A program made the position numbers and the translations under genes. Below the pieces are notes generated by a model. That model saw nothing but the letters and a program-made list of their open reading frames with translations, made no database searches and had not been told where the DNA came from. This document shows positions 1 to 5,293 of a DNA stretch of 5,293 bases, piece by piece (position 1 is the first letter of the stretch; the number at the start of each line of letters is the position of its first letter). The DNA comes from Geopsychrobacter sp. (GTDB lineage: Bacteria; Desulfobacterota; Desulfuromonadia; Desulfuromonadales; Geopsychrobacteraceae): positions 1 to 5,293 of the forward strand of contig JAKIUS010000146.1 of NCBI GenBank assembly GCA_021647445.1, read 5' to 3'.

Positions 1-557
1 GGGGTGGGCTGAAGCTTGAGAAGGGGTTGGACGTCTTCCCGATTGATCCTGCTGGCTGTATTGCCATAGATGTCGGTGCGAGCACCGGTGGTTTTACCGA
101 CTGCCTGTTGCAGCGCGGGGCGGTCCTGGTCTATGCCGTAGATGTGGGCTATGGTCAACTTGCCTGGAAATTACGTGAAGATCCACGTGTCGTAAACCTT
201 GAACGCTGCAACATTCGGGATTTAACATCGGCACAGCTTGATCAGCCGCCCTCACTGGCCATCATCGATGCTAGTTTTATCTCCCTCTCCAAGGTTCTTC
301 CGCCAACCCTTGATCTTTTGACTGAAAACGGTTGGGTTATCGCTCTGATAAAACCACAATTCGAAGTCGGGCGCGGGCAGGTTGGCAAGGGGGGGGTGGT
401 GCGGGATGAGCGGCTTCATCTGCAGGTGGTTGATGATATCCGAACCCTGGCTGTCGCCTTGCGCTGTAAGGTGATTGGTGTTGATGAATCGCCGCTTCTT
501 GGTCCCAAGGGGAACCGTGAATTTCTAATCTGCCTACAAAAAGAGGTGCAAAAGTGA
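1..557 (+). CDS. tlyA: TlyA-family rRNA (cytidine-2'-O)-methyltransferase, 5' partial
   Basis: The frame is open from the window edge (first full codon at position 3), giving the last 184 residues of a protein usually about 245-270 aa long. The missing part is the N-terminal S4 RNA-binding domain. What remains is the FtsJ/RrmJ-type SAM-dependent methyltransferase domain. It opens with GGLKLEKGLD, then has the SAM-binding loop DVGASTGGFTD, the IIDASFISL strand, IKPQFEVGRGQVGKGGVVRD, and a terminal GNREFLICL strand. The Lys of GLKLE, the Asp of IIDASF, the Lys of IKPQFE and the late Glu are candidates for the K-D-K-E catalytic set of this family. Known TlyA proteins 2'-O-methylate cytidines in 16S rRNA, and in some species also 23S rRNA, in the cytoplasm. 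Some homologues are annotated as hemolysins, which is probably misleading. A TTG at position 27 lies inside the conserved domain and is not a real start. The stop overlaps the next gene by four bases. Confidence 0.94.
   Translation, partial: GGLKLEKGLDVFPIDPAGCIAIDVGASTGGFTDCLLQRGAVLVYAVDVGYGQLAWKLREDPRVVNLERCNIRDLTSAQLDQPPSLAIIDASFISLSKVLPPTLDLLTENGWVIALIKPQFEVGRGQVGKGGVVRDERLHLQVVDDIRTLAVALRCKVIGVDESPLLGPKGNREFLICLQKEVQK
541..548 (+). promoter_or_regulatory. Shine-Dalgarno site for the GTG start at 554
   Basis: AAGAGGTG lies five bases upstream of GTG 554 and inside the end of tlyA. It is a good SD match and decides in favour of the GTG start that overlaps the tlyA stop. Confidence 0.7.
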
Positions 558-1324
558 ATCACGTCTATTTTATCGGTGCGGGACCTGGGGATCCGCAATT
601 ATTGACCCTGCAGGGCGCTGCGGCACTTAAAGGGGCAACGCTGGTCTTTGCCCCTGAACCCTTTGAACTGACCTTTGCTTCCTTTCTCGTCGATAAGGAG
701 GTCGTTAGCCCCTTTGATTACGATTTCGATGATCTGATCAATAAGATTCTGGCGCGCCTGCAGACCGCCGATGTCGCATTTTTGATGCCTGGTGATCTTA
801 CTTTTTATGCCCCATTTCAGGCGATAATCGATCACTTTGACGAAACAGCAATCGTCCTGGCTGGTGTGGGGACTGCAAATGCGGCTTCTGCCCGTTTAAA
901 ACGGACGTTCGATCTGCCTGGTGTCTGCAATCGCGCGGTGATCGTTTCACCAAAGACTTTAGGGGATGAAGAGGGAATGCCCTCCCTTGAGGACCTTGCC
1001 GGCAAGGGGGCGTCCTTGTTGATCTATATGAATAATCTGCCTCTTGCTGAATTGTGTGCAACCTTGAAGCGCGGTTATCAGGCGGATGTTCCCCTAACCC
1101 TGTTGCATCGACTTGGTTTGCCAGGTGAAGAGATTATCAGTGGCAGCCTCGATACCATCGTTGAGAAAACGGGTGGCCGCGATTTTTTCAACCTGGATGA
1201 TCCAACCGGTAAACCTGCCTTGACCCTCGTTGTGGTCGGAGAAACCCTGACGGCAAAGATTGATGGTCGTTGGTGGGACTATCGACGGGAGCATATCTGG
1301 AAGAAGCGGCAGAAGGGGGCCTGA
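554..1324 (+). CDS. Tetrapyrrole methylase-family SAM methyltransferase (CbiF/CobM-like, substrate uncertain)
   Basis: This is a complete 256-aa protein, about the length of precorrin-4/cobalt-precorrin-4 C11-methyltransferases. Family landmarks run in order. FIGAGPGDPQLLTLQGA (residues 6-22) is the N-terminal signature. MPGDLTFY (78-85) stands at the GDPxxY/F motif. GVGTANAASARL (104-115) matches the GxSSxxAAxARL segment. LLIYMNN (155-161) and HRLGLPGEEIISGSL (185-199) match the CbiF-like YRASWPDExIIxGTL region. LTLVVVGETL (223-232) is the last strand. Known members methylate corrinoid or sirohaem precursors with SAM; the RsmI branch of the same fold methylates 16S rRNA. The usual GDP is GDL here and the arginine-rich CbiF wording is diluted, so the substrate is open. 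No cobalamin gene is visible nearby. It starts with GTG inside the tlyA stop (GTGA overlap) and ends overlapping the next ATG, which suggests translational coupling. The C-terminal tail is basic (WWDYRREHIWKKRQKGA). The fold assignment is firm; the exact function is not. Confidence 0.85.
   Translation: MNHVYFIGAGPGDPQLLTLQGAAALKGATLVFAPEPFELTFASFLVDKEVVSPFDYDFDDLINKILARLQTADVAFLMPGDLTFYAPFQAIIDHFDETAIVLAGVGTANAASARLKRTFDLPGVCNRAVIVSPKTLGDEEGMPSLEDLAGKGASLLIYMNNLPLAELCATLKRGYQADVPLTLLHRLGLPGEEIISGSLDTIVEKTGGRDFFNLDDPTGKPALTLVVVGETLTAKIDGRWWDYRREHIWKKRQKGA
1311..1319 (+). promoter_or_regulatory. Shine-Dalgarno site for the ATG start at 1324
   Basis: AGAAGGGGG sits just upstream of ATG 1324, with the AGAAGG core seven bases away. 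The frame stays open upstream to an alternative start near 1270, but that would add 18 residues outside the U32 fold and overlap the previous gene by 55 bases. The SD site and the MQIISPVDYA opening favour 1324. Confidence 0.7.
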
Positions 1325-2283
1325 TGCAGATTATTTCGCCTGTCGATTATGCCGAGGAGGCGTCTGCGTTGTTGGCCGCCGGTGCCGACGAACTCTATGG
1401 GGGCTATGTTCCGCAGGCCTGGGCACAACGCTTCGGTTCACTGGCATCGATCAACCAACGCACCTTTTCGGGTGCCCAGATTGACAGTTATGCTGCCCTG
1501 TGTGTGGTCACCAGCGCTTGTCGGGATGCCGGTAGTGAATTTGCCCTGACCTTAAATAGCCCTTTTTATAATGATGCCCAGTTACCCCTGATTCTCGATT
1601 ATGTCGCTGAGGCAGAAAAGGCCGGGGTCTCCAGTGTGATCCTTGCCGATCTTGGTCTGCTGCGAATCCTGAGAACCCAGTTTCCCGGTCTGCTCTTTCA
1701 TGCCAGCACGCTGGCCCATCTGACCAACGCCGGTGCCATCCGTTTTTATCAGCAGCAGGGGATTGGACGAGTGATCTTGCCGCGTCATCTGACCCTGACT
1801 GAAATGACAACAATTCGGCAACAGGTCCCTGATCTCCCCTGTGACGCTTTTCTGCTGGTCGGCAAGTGCCCAAACACCGAAGGGCTCTGTTCTTTTCATC
1901 ATAGCAGCAGCGATAAAATTTGGCCCTGCGAGATTCCATACCATATTGAACCTATCGAAAAGCCTGGCTCAGACCGATTGCAGCAGGTGATGGATCGCCA
2001 GGCCGGTTGGGCAAAAAGCAATCGACGACATGGTTGTGGTCTGTGTGCGATCCCCCGATTGTTAGCAGCGGGCTTTGATGGTCTTAAACTCGTCGGACGC
2101 GGCGCACCGACGCATCGCAAGCTGATCAATATTCGTACTGCGCGTGAATATTTGAATCTTGCCCACCAAATAAGTGATTTTTCAACATATCGACAAAGAG
2201 CTATTGCTTCCCATAAGCGAATTTTCGGAGTATCCTGTAGTCAGAATGTCTGCTATTACCCTGAACTCTTTGAGGATAGTTGA
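1324..2283 (+). CDS. U32-family protein (peptidase U32 fold, probable [4Fe-4S] protein)
   Basis: This is a 319-aa protein from the ATG at 1324. It is a TIM-barrel-type U32 protein. It opens with MQIISPVDYAEEASALLAAGADELYGGY, which corresponds to the family's AGAD-x-(V/L)Y-x-G start. It continues with ILADLGLLRILR (residues 106-117), FHASTLAHLTNAGAIRFY (125-142) and RVILPRHLTLTEM (149-161). The U32 signature region is DAFLLVGKCPNTEGLCSF (174-191). Cysteines at 182, 189, 202 and 238 (with 241 close by) follow a C-x6-C-x12-C-x35-C pattern. This resembles the four [4Fe-4S] ligands of UbiU/UbiV, which have a similar spacing. Further cysteines at 305 and 310 lie near the C-terminus. Known U32 proteins act in O2-independent ubiquinone hydroxylation (UbiU/UbiV), rRNA hydroxylation (RlhA) and tRNA hydroxylation (TrhP), so a peptidase role is unlikely. 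No signal peptide is seen, so it should be cytoplasmic. Its start overlaps the preceding stop by one base (TGATG). The exact substrate cannot be assigned. Confidence 0.9.
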   Translation: MQIISPVDYAEEASALLAAGADELYGGYVPQAWAQRFGSLASINQRTFSGAQIDSYAALCVVTSACRDAGSEFALTLNSPFYNDAQLPLILDYVAEAEKAGVSSVILADLGLLRILRTQFPGLLFHASTLAHLTNAGAIRFYQQQGIGRVILPRHLTLTEMTTIRQQVPDLPCDAFLLVGKCPNTEGLCSFHHSSSDKIWPCEIPYHIEPIEKPGSDRLQQVMDRQAGWAKSNRRHGCGLCAIPRLLAAGFDGLKLVGRGAPTHRKLINIRTAREYLNLAHQISDFSTYRQRAIASHKRIFGVSCSQNVCYYPELFEDS

Positions 2284-2335
2284 TTTCCATAACACCTGAT
2301 TGAGCCTTATTTTGTGGAATTTGAGGAATTCGGGT

Positions 2336-2342
2336 AAAGGGG
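2336..2342 (+). promoter_or_regulatory. Shine-Dalgarno-like site for the HIT gene
   Basis: AAAGGGG lies ten bases upstream of ATG 2353, in the 69-base gap after the U32 gene. The spacing is slightly long but the purine run is clear. I see no convincing terminator or promoter in this gap, so read-through from the upstream genes is plausible. Confidence 0.5.
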
Positions 2343-2352
2343 TCAAAAACCG

Positions 2353-2700
2353 ATGTCGACAGATTGTCTTTTTTGTAAAATTGCGCGAGGGGAGATCCCT
2401 GCGCCGTTTCTTTATGAGGATGAGCAGGTGGTGGCTTTTCGTGATATTGAACCTCAGGCCCCGCAGCATATTTTAATTATTCCTCGTCAGCATATTCGCA
2501 CGACCCTCGACCTCAGCTCAGTAGACAATGCGCTGGTCGGGCATATCTACCAGGTTGCGAGTCAATTGGCTCGGCAGCTGGGTTTTGCTGAGGATGGTTT
2601 CCGTATTGTAAATAATTGCAATGAATCTGGTGGCCAGGTTGTCTGGCATCTGCATTTTCATCTTCTGGCTGGCCGACAAATGGGCTGGCCGCCCGGATAA
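2353..2700 (+). CDS. HIT-family nucleotide hydrolase, HinT type
   Basis: This is a complete 115-aa protein, the normal length for bacterial HinT. It begins MSTDCLFCKIARGEIP with the CxxC pair at C5 and C8, often a structural zinc site in this group together with histidines. QHILIIPRQHI (38-48) matches the family's P-x-H-x-L-x-(I/V)-P-(K/R)-x-H segment. The histidine triad is WHLHFHLL (98-105), with H99, H101 and H103; H101 is the expected nucleophile by comparison with human HINT1 H112. It closes with the family's typical C-terminal GRQMGWPPG. HinT proteins hydrolyse nucleoside phosphoramidates and aminoacyl- or lysyl-AMP in the cytoplasm. The residues before the triad read GGQVVWH, where HINT1 has Ser and many bacterial forms have Thr, Ser or Glu in place of the first Val. 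LLAGR replaces the common LLGGR. Neither change touches the triad, so activity is expected. The gene sits 69 bases after the U32 gene and 69 bases before the RSH gene. Confidence 0.93.
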   Translation: MSTDCLFCKIARGEIPAPFLYEDEQVVAFRDIEPQAPQHILIIPRQHIRTTLDLSSVDNALVGHIYQVASQLARQLGFAEDGFRIVNNCNESGGQVVWHLHFHLLAGRQMGWPPG

Positions 2701-2769
2701 CTTTTATTGGTCAAACCGCTGGATCATGGATAGTTCGACAGTCTCCTGACAATTAAACTCGCTTGAAAA

Positions 2770-4212
2770 GTGCCGCTGCCAATGATCACCTACAACGAAA
2801 AAACTGTTCATCGCATGACGACCGATATTCTTGAACTCCTAGCGACCCACTATGGCGGTGGCATGTCAGAAGAGCTCTTCGAGGACGGTCTCGATGCAGT
2901 GCAGCGGGCCTTAGCGGATGCGCGCAAGTGGCATGATGGCCAAGTCCGTAAGTCTGGTGAACCCTATCTGTTTCACCCCCTGCGTGTTTCACACTTAGCG
3001 GCACGTCACTGGATGGATTTCCCCTCGGTCATCGCAGCTTTATTGCATGATGTTGTCGAGGACACCCCGGTCTCCATCGACGATGTGCGCCGCGATTACG
3101 GGGATGAAGTTGCCTTGTTGGTTGATGGTTTGACCAAGGTCGAATCCACCGAGTTGAGTCGTGAAGAGACCAAGATGGAAACTTACCGCAAGCAGGTCTT
3201 GGCGGCGATTCAGGATGTGCGGGTGCTCTGTCTTAAATTTTGGGACCGGATCGACAACTTAAATACCATCCAAGCGTTGGCGCCGCATAAACAGAAGAGA
3301 ATTGCGGAAGAGACTCGAGAAATCTATGTCCCTTTGGCCAACCACTTGGGGATGGGCTATGTGGCTTCAACGCTCGATTCCCTCTCCCTCTCTCTACTTT
3401 ATCCTCGGCGGTGGACCAGCTTTAACCAGCGGATTGAGCAGACCCGAGAAGAGACTGCAAATTTTTTACGTAAGGAACGCGCGCAAATTACCAACGCATG
3501 TGAACATCAGAAACTTGGTGCCCTGCTTAAAGACCGTTGGCGGCCTTTCTCTATTCAGGCGGCTCGTCAGTCCGGGCGGGGGTTGGCGACGCTGTACACC
3601 CTTGAAGTTCAGGTTCATCGGATTATGGATGCCTATATTTTTCTTGGCATCCTGCACAGCCTCTACCCACCGATCCCTGGTAAGCTCCGCGATCATTTAG
3701 TGGTCCCTTCGCATCACGGTTACCAGTCTTTAAAGACCACGGTGCAGGCGGGTAAAGAGCGGATGCGTGTCGAAATCACCACCCGTAAGCTCGCCCGGTT
3801 TAACGAGTCGGGCGTATTGGCCCCCGGTTTTGCCTTTCGACGGCGAAATTTTCAGGCGTTGATGAAATCTTTGACCGAAGGAGAATCCGCCTTCGATACC
3901 CAATCGTTGATGCTCGCCTCCAAAACTATTCAGACCTACACCCCACGTGGAGAACGACTGGTGCTTCCTGAAGGGAGCAGTGCTCTTGATTTTGCTTTCG
4001 ATATCCATGAGACGGTTGGTATTCATGCCGTTCGCGCCCGTGTAAATGGACAGACGCGCCTGTTGAAAACTCGTCTTTTAGATGGTGATCAAATTGAAAT
4101 AGAGACGTCTAAAAAGGCGACTGTCCTGCCTAAGTGGCTCGAATGGGCCGTGACTCCCAAGGCGCGTAATACCATTCGACGTTACTTAAGAAACAAGGTC
4201 AAACAGACCTGA
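2770..4212 (+). CDS. RelA/SpoT homologue with intact HD hydrolase, degenerate synthetase and TGS domain
   Basis: This is a 480-aa protein if translated from GTG 2770; ATG 2782 (residue 5) is an equally plausible start because the SD signal is weak (GAAAAG). The (p)ppGpp hydrolase domain spans roughly residues 40-200. It keeps R60-K61, the YLFHP histidine H69, HDVVED (H93, D94, E97, D98) and WDRIDNLNT (D159, R160, N163, T166), which match the metal- and substrate-binding residues of Rel hydrolases. A synthetase-like domain follows (about 230-355). PGKLRDHLVVP and HGYQSLKTTV are recognisable and E335 stands at the EIQIRT glutamate. The catalytic Asp of the DxxAxR motif aligns to T274 and its Arg to E279; the His of SLHTT is K322, and the MH and AAH histidines are A342 and P352. 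Synthesis is therefore probably lost. A TGS domain spans about 387-447, and the protein ends after WLEWAVTPKARNTIRRYLR. The zinc-finger and ACT regions of full-length RSH proteins (about 700-750 aa) are absent. Inferred role: (p)ppGpp degradation in the cytoplasm. Confidence 0.88.
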   Translation: MPLPMITYNEKTVHRMTTDILELLATHYGGGMSEELFEDGLDAVQRALADARKWHDGQVRKSGEPYLFHPLRVSHLAARHWMDFPSVIAALLHDVVEDTPVSIDDVRRDYGDEVALLVDGLTKVESTELSREETKMETYRKQVLAAIQDVRVLCLKFWDRIDNLNTIQALAPHKQKRIAEETREIYVPLANHLGMGYVASTLDSLSLSLLYPRRWTSFNQRIEQTREETANFLRKERAQITNACEHQKLGALLKDRWRPFSIQAARQSGRGLATLYTLEVQVHRIMDAYIFLGILHSLYPPIPGKLRDHLVVPSHHGYQSLKTTVQAGKERMRVEITTRKLARFNESGVLAPGFAFRRRNFQALMKSLTEGESAFDTQSLMLASKTIQTYTPRGERLVLPEGSSALDFAFDIHETVGIHAVRARVNGQTRLLKTRLLDGDQIEIETSKKATVLPKWLEWAVTPKARNTIRRYLRNKVKQT

Positions 4213-4336
4213 TGGCTAATCAAAAATTCCGCCCGACTGCGTTGTAGCGCTTTTTCAGGACCTCGACCTACTATGTGTAGGCCTTCACCCCTGAAAAAGC
4301 ACTACGCCTTGTGGTGCGAAATTTTTGATTAGCCAT
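4212..4336 (+). repeat. 125-bp imperfect inverted repeat (large intergenic palindrome)
   Basis: The outer arms pair perfectly over 17 bases: ATGGCTAATCAAAAATT at 4212-4228 against its complement at 4320-4336. After a mismatch, a broken middle section of short paired stretches and wobbles follows. With a one-base shift in register, a second perfect 11-bp stem pairs GCTTTTTCAGG (4249-4259) with CCTGAAAAAGC (4290-4300). The roughly 30-base centre contains its own small hairpin, CCTAC (4267-4271) and GTAGG (4277-4281) around TATGT. The first base of the outer arm is the last base of the RSH stop codon. No T-run follows the outer stem on the + strand, so it is not a textbook intrinsic terminator, although an RNA hairpin this long could still stop or stabilise transcripts. 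No transposase or clear target-site duplication is seen. The layered structure suggests a dispersed palindromic element (REP/MITE-like). That is inference; copy number cannot be judged from one window. Confidence 0.85.
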
Positions 4337-4385
4337 TCCAAGAGAATTTGCGAGTCCATCTAGCTTGATTTACTGAAAGTTTATT
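4337..4385 (+). promoter_or_regulatory. Leader of the deacetylase gene, weak SD only
   Basis: Forty-nine bases separate the inverted repeat from ATG 4386. GAAAG at 4375-4379, six bases before the ATG, is a weak SD candidate. TTGCGA at 4348 could be a -35 element, but no good -10 follows at the right spacing, so I do not claim a promoter. Confidence 0.3.
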
Positions 4386-5293
4386 ATGCTGCTGCGTTTT
4401 TTATCTGTTCTGCTTTTATTGTTGCTTTGTGCCACCCCCTCCTTTGCTGGCATTAATGTTTTCATCTATCACCGCTTTGGTGAAAGCCGTTATCCCTCAA
4501 CCAATATTTCTGTCGATGTATTTGCCCGCCAGTTAGACTACCTGAAGCGCGAAGGGTACCAAGTGCTGCCCCTTTCACGCATTGCCAGGATCGTCAGAGA
4601 AGGTCTGCCCGTACCTGAGAAGACCGTGGGCCTGTGTATTGATGATGCCTTCACCTCGTTTGCTGCCGAGGCTCTTCCTCTGTTACAGAAGTATGGTTTT
4701 GCGGCGACGCTGTTTGTTAATAGTGATGCGGTTGGTACTCCGGGTTATCTGGGTTGGACCGAGTTGCGGGATGTTTTAAGCAAGGGGATTGAAATTGGCA
4801 ACCATACGGCGAGTCATGCCTATCTGGTTGAAATGGACTCAGGAGAGGATTCCATTCAATGGCGGCAGCGCATCCGCGCAGATATAGAACGTTCAAAAAA
4901 GGCGCTGCAGGCTCAGCTTGGTGTCGCTCCTGAAATCTTTGCCTATACCTATGGGGAATATTCGCCAGCGGTGATCGATTTAATAAAAGAGTTGGGTTTT
5001 AAGGCCGCCTACGCGCAACAATCGGGGGTTATTTACGCTGGTTCTGACCTTTGGGCCCTGCCAAGATTTCCCATGGGGGGCCCCTATGCCACATTGAATG
5101 GCTTTATCTCAAAATTGAATATGCGTGCTTTGCGCGTGATTGAGAGTGAACCTGCTGATCCGGTTATTCGCGAAGAGAATACACCGGTGTTAAGGTTGAA
5201 ACTTGCCGAGGAAGAGCTGGTTTTCGGTCAGATAAACTGCATTGGGCAAGGACAAAACAGTTGCAGGGTCAGAGGGGGGCCAGGCACAACGGA
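4386..5293 (+). CDS. Secreted polysaccharide deacetylase (NodB-fold, PgaB/IcaB-like), 3' partial
   Basis: The frame is open from ATG 4386 to the window edge (302 full codons), so the C-terminus is missing. Residues 1-21 form a Sec signal peptide: MLLR, a leucine-rich core, then TPSFA with likely cleavage between A21 and G22. C15 in the core does not make a good lipobox. The mature protein begins INVFIYHRFGE, like the xxxYHRF/YHHI start of PgaB-type enzymes. The NodB motifs follow. LCIDDAFTSF (83-92) carries D86 and D87, the catalytic and metal aspartates. GNHTASHAYL (138-147) carries the metal histidines H140 and H144. FAYTYGEYS (185-193) stands in for FAYPYGEY. LPRFPMGG (225-232) follows. 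The last 60 or so residues lie beyond the NodB core and include C285 and C293. Expected reaction: removal of N- or O-acetyl groups from an envelope or extracellular polysaccharide, in the periplasm or outside the cell. The substrate is unknown. The motif-1 glycine (TFDDG) is Ala here, a variant I regard as compatible with activity. Confidence 0.88.
   Translation, partial: MLLRFLSVLLLLLLCATPSFAGINVFIYHRFGESRYPSTNISVDVFARQLDYLKREGYQVLPLSRIARIVREGLPVPEKTVGLCIDDAFTSFAAEALPLLQKYGFAATLFVNSDAVGTPGYLGWTELRDVLSKGIEIGNHTASHAYLVEMDSGEDSIQWRQRIRADIERSKKALQAQLGVAPEIFAYTYGEYSPAVIDLIKELGFKAAYAQQSGVIYAGSDLWALPRFPMGGPYATLNGFISKLNMRALRVIESEPADPVIREENTPVLRLKLAEEELVFGQINCIGQGQNSCRVRGGPGTT

Noticed and set aside
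416..1294. Several antisense open frames of 60-90 codons across tlyA and the methylase gene.
   Set aside because: They lie opposite well-conserved genes, match no family I recognise and lack convincing SD sites. They are shadows of the + strand coding.
1260..1549. Short + strand open frames in other phases around the U32 start.
   Set aside because: Their translations are low-complexity and unlike any family, while the U32 frame is strongly conserved here.
1508..1944. Two long antisense frames (120 and 143 codons) opposite the U32 gene.
   Set aside because: Both sit opposite family motifs of the U32 protein and show no recognisable domain.
2284..2352. Possible terminator in the U32-HIT gap (TTCCATAA against TTGTGGAA).
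   Set aside because: The stem is weak with a loop of about 20 bases and no following T-run.
2701..2769. Possible promoter for the RSH gene (TTGGTC near 2707 with ATAGTT near 2730).
   Set aside because: Both boxes match the consensus poorly; in a 69-base gap such matches arise easily by chance.
4212..4336. CRISPR repeat, tRNA or insertion-sequence end as an explanation of the inverted repeat.
   Set aside because: There is only one unit with no spacers, no tRNA cloverleaf, and no transposase frame or clear target duplication in the window.
4386..4450. Lipoprotein signal peptide at C15 of the deacetylase.
   Set aside because: The residues before C15 are all Leu, without the small residue expected at -1 of a lipobox. 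The SFA|G site fits signal peptidase I better.
4582..4779. A 65-codon + strand open frame inside the deacetylase region.
   Set aside because: It is in a different phase from the deacetylase frame, which carries the signal peptide and all NodB motifs and runs to the window edge.

Overview
The window reads as a compact bacterial chromosomal segment with every gene on the + strand and moderate GC. Its gene content and protein wording (a TlyA rRNA methyltransferase, a Cys-rich U32 protein, HinT and an RSH-type HD protein) fit an anaerobic deltaproteobacterium of the Desulfuromonas/Pelobacter/Geobacter type. That placement is inference from protein similarity; no rRNA or other taxonomic marker is present.

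Positions 1-2283 hold three tightly packed genes. They are the 3' two-thirds of tlyA (rRNA 2'-O-methyltransferase), a divergent tetrapyrrole-methylase-fold SAM methyltransferase whose GTG start overlaps the tlyA stop by 4 bases, and a U32-family protein whose ATG overlaps the previous stop by 1 base. The U32 protein has a cysteine pattern like that of the [4Fe-4S] proteins UbiU/UbiV. The overlaps suggest translational coupling. TlyA, the tetrapyrrole-methylase fold (RsmI) and U32 proteins (RlhA, TrhP) all have known roles in RNA modification, so an RNA-modification cluster is one possible reading. A corrinoid or quinone-related role is the alternative.

Positions 2353-2700 hold a complete HinT-type HIT hydrolase. 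Positions 2770-4212 hold a 480-aa RelA/SpoT homologue. Its HD hydrolase residues are intact, its synthetase domain has lost key catalytic residues, and it ends just after the TGS domain. It is best read as a (p)ppGpp hydrolase or a related HD phosphohydrolase without synthetase activity.

The gap at 4213-4385 is mostly filled by a 125-bp imperfect inverted repeat (4212-4336). Its outermost base is the last base of the RSH stop codon. It looks like a dispersed palindromic intergenic element or a large mRNA hairpin. From 4386 to the window end runs an exported polysaccharide deacetylase (NodB fold) that is cut off by the window edge.

The most noteworthy items are the long palindromic element abutting the RSH stop, the synthetase-dead RSH, and the coupled trio of tlyA, tetrapyrrole methylase and U32 protein. 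I see no phage, transposase, CRISPR or defence gene, and nothing that by itself demonstrates a new system.
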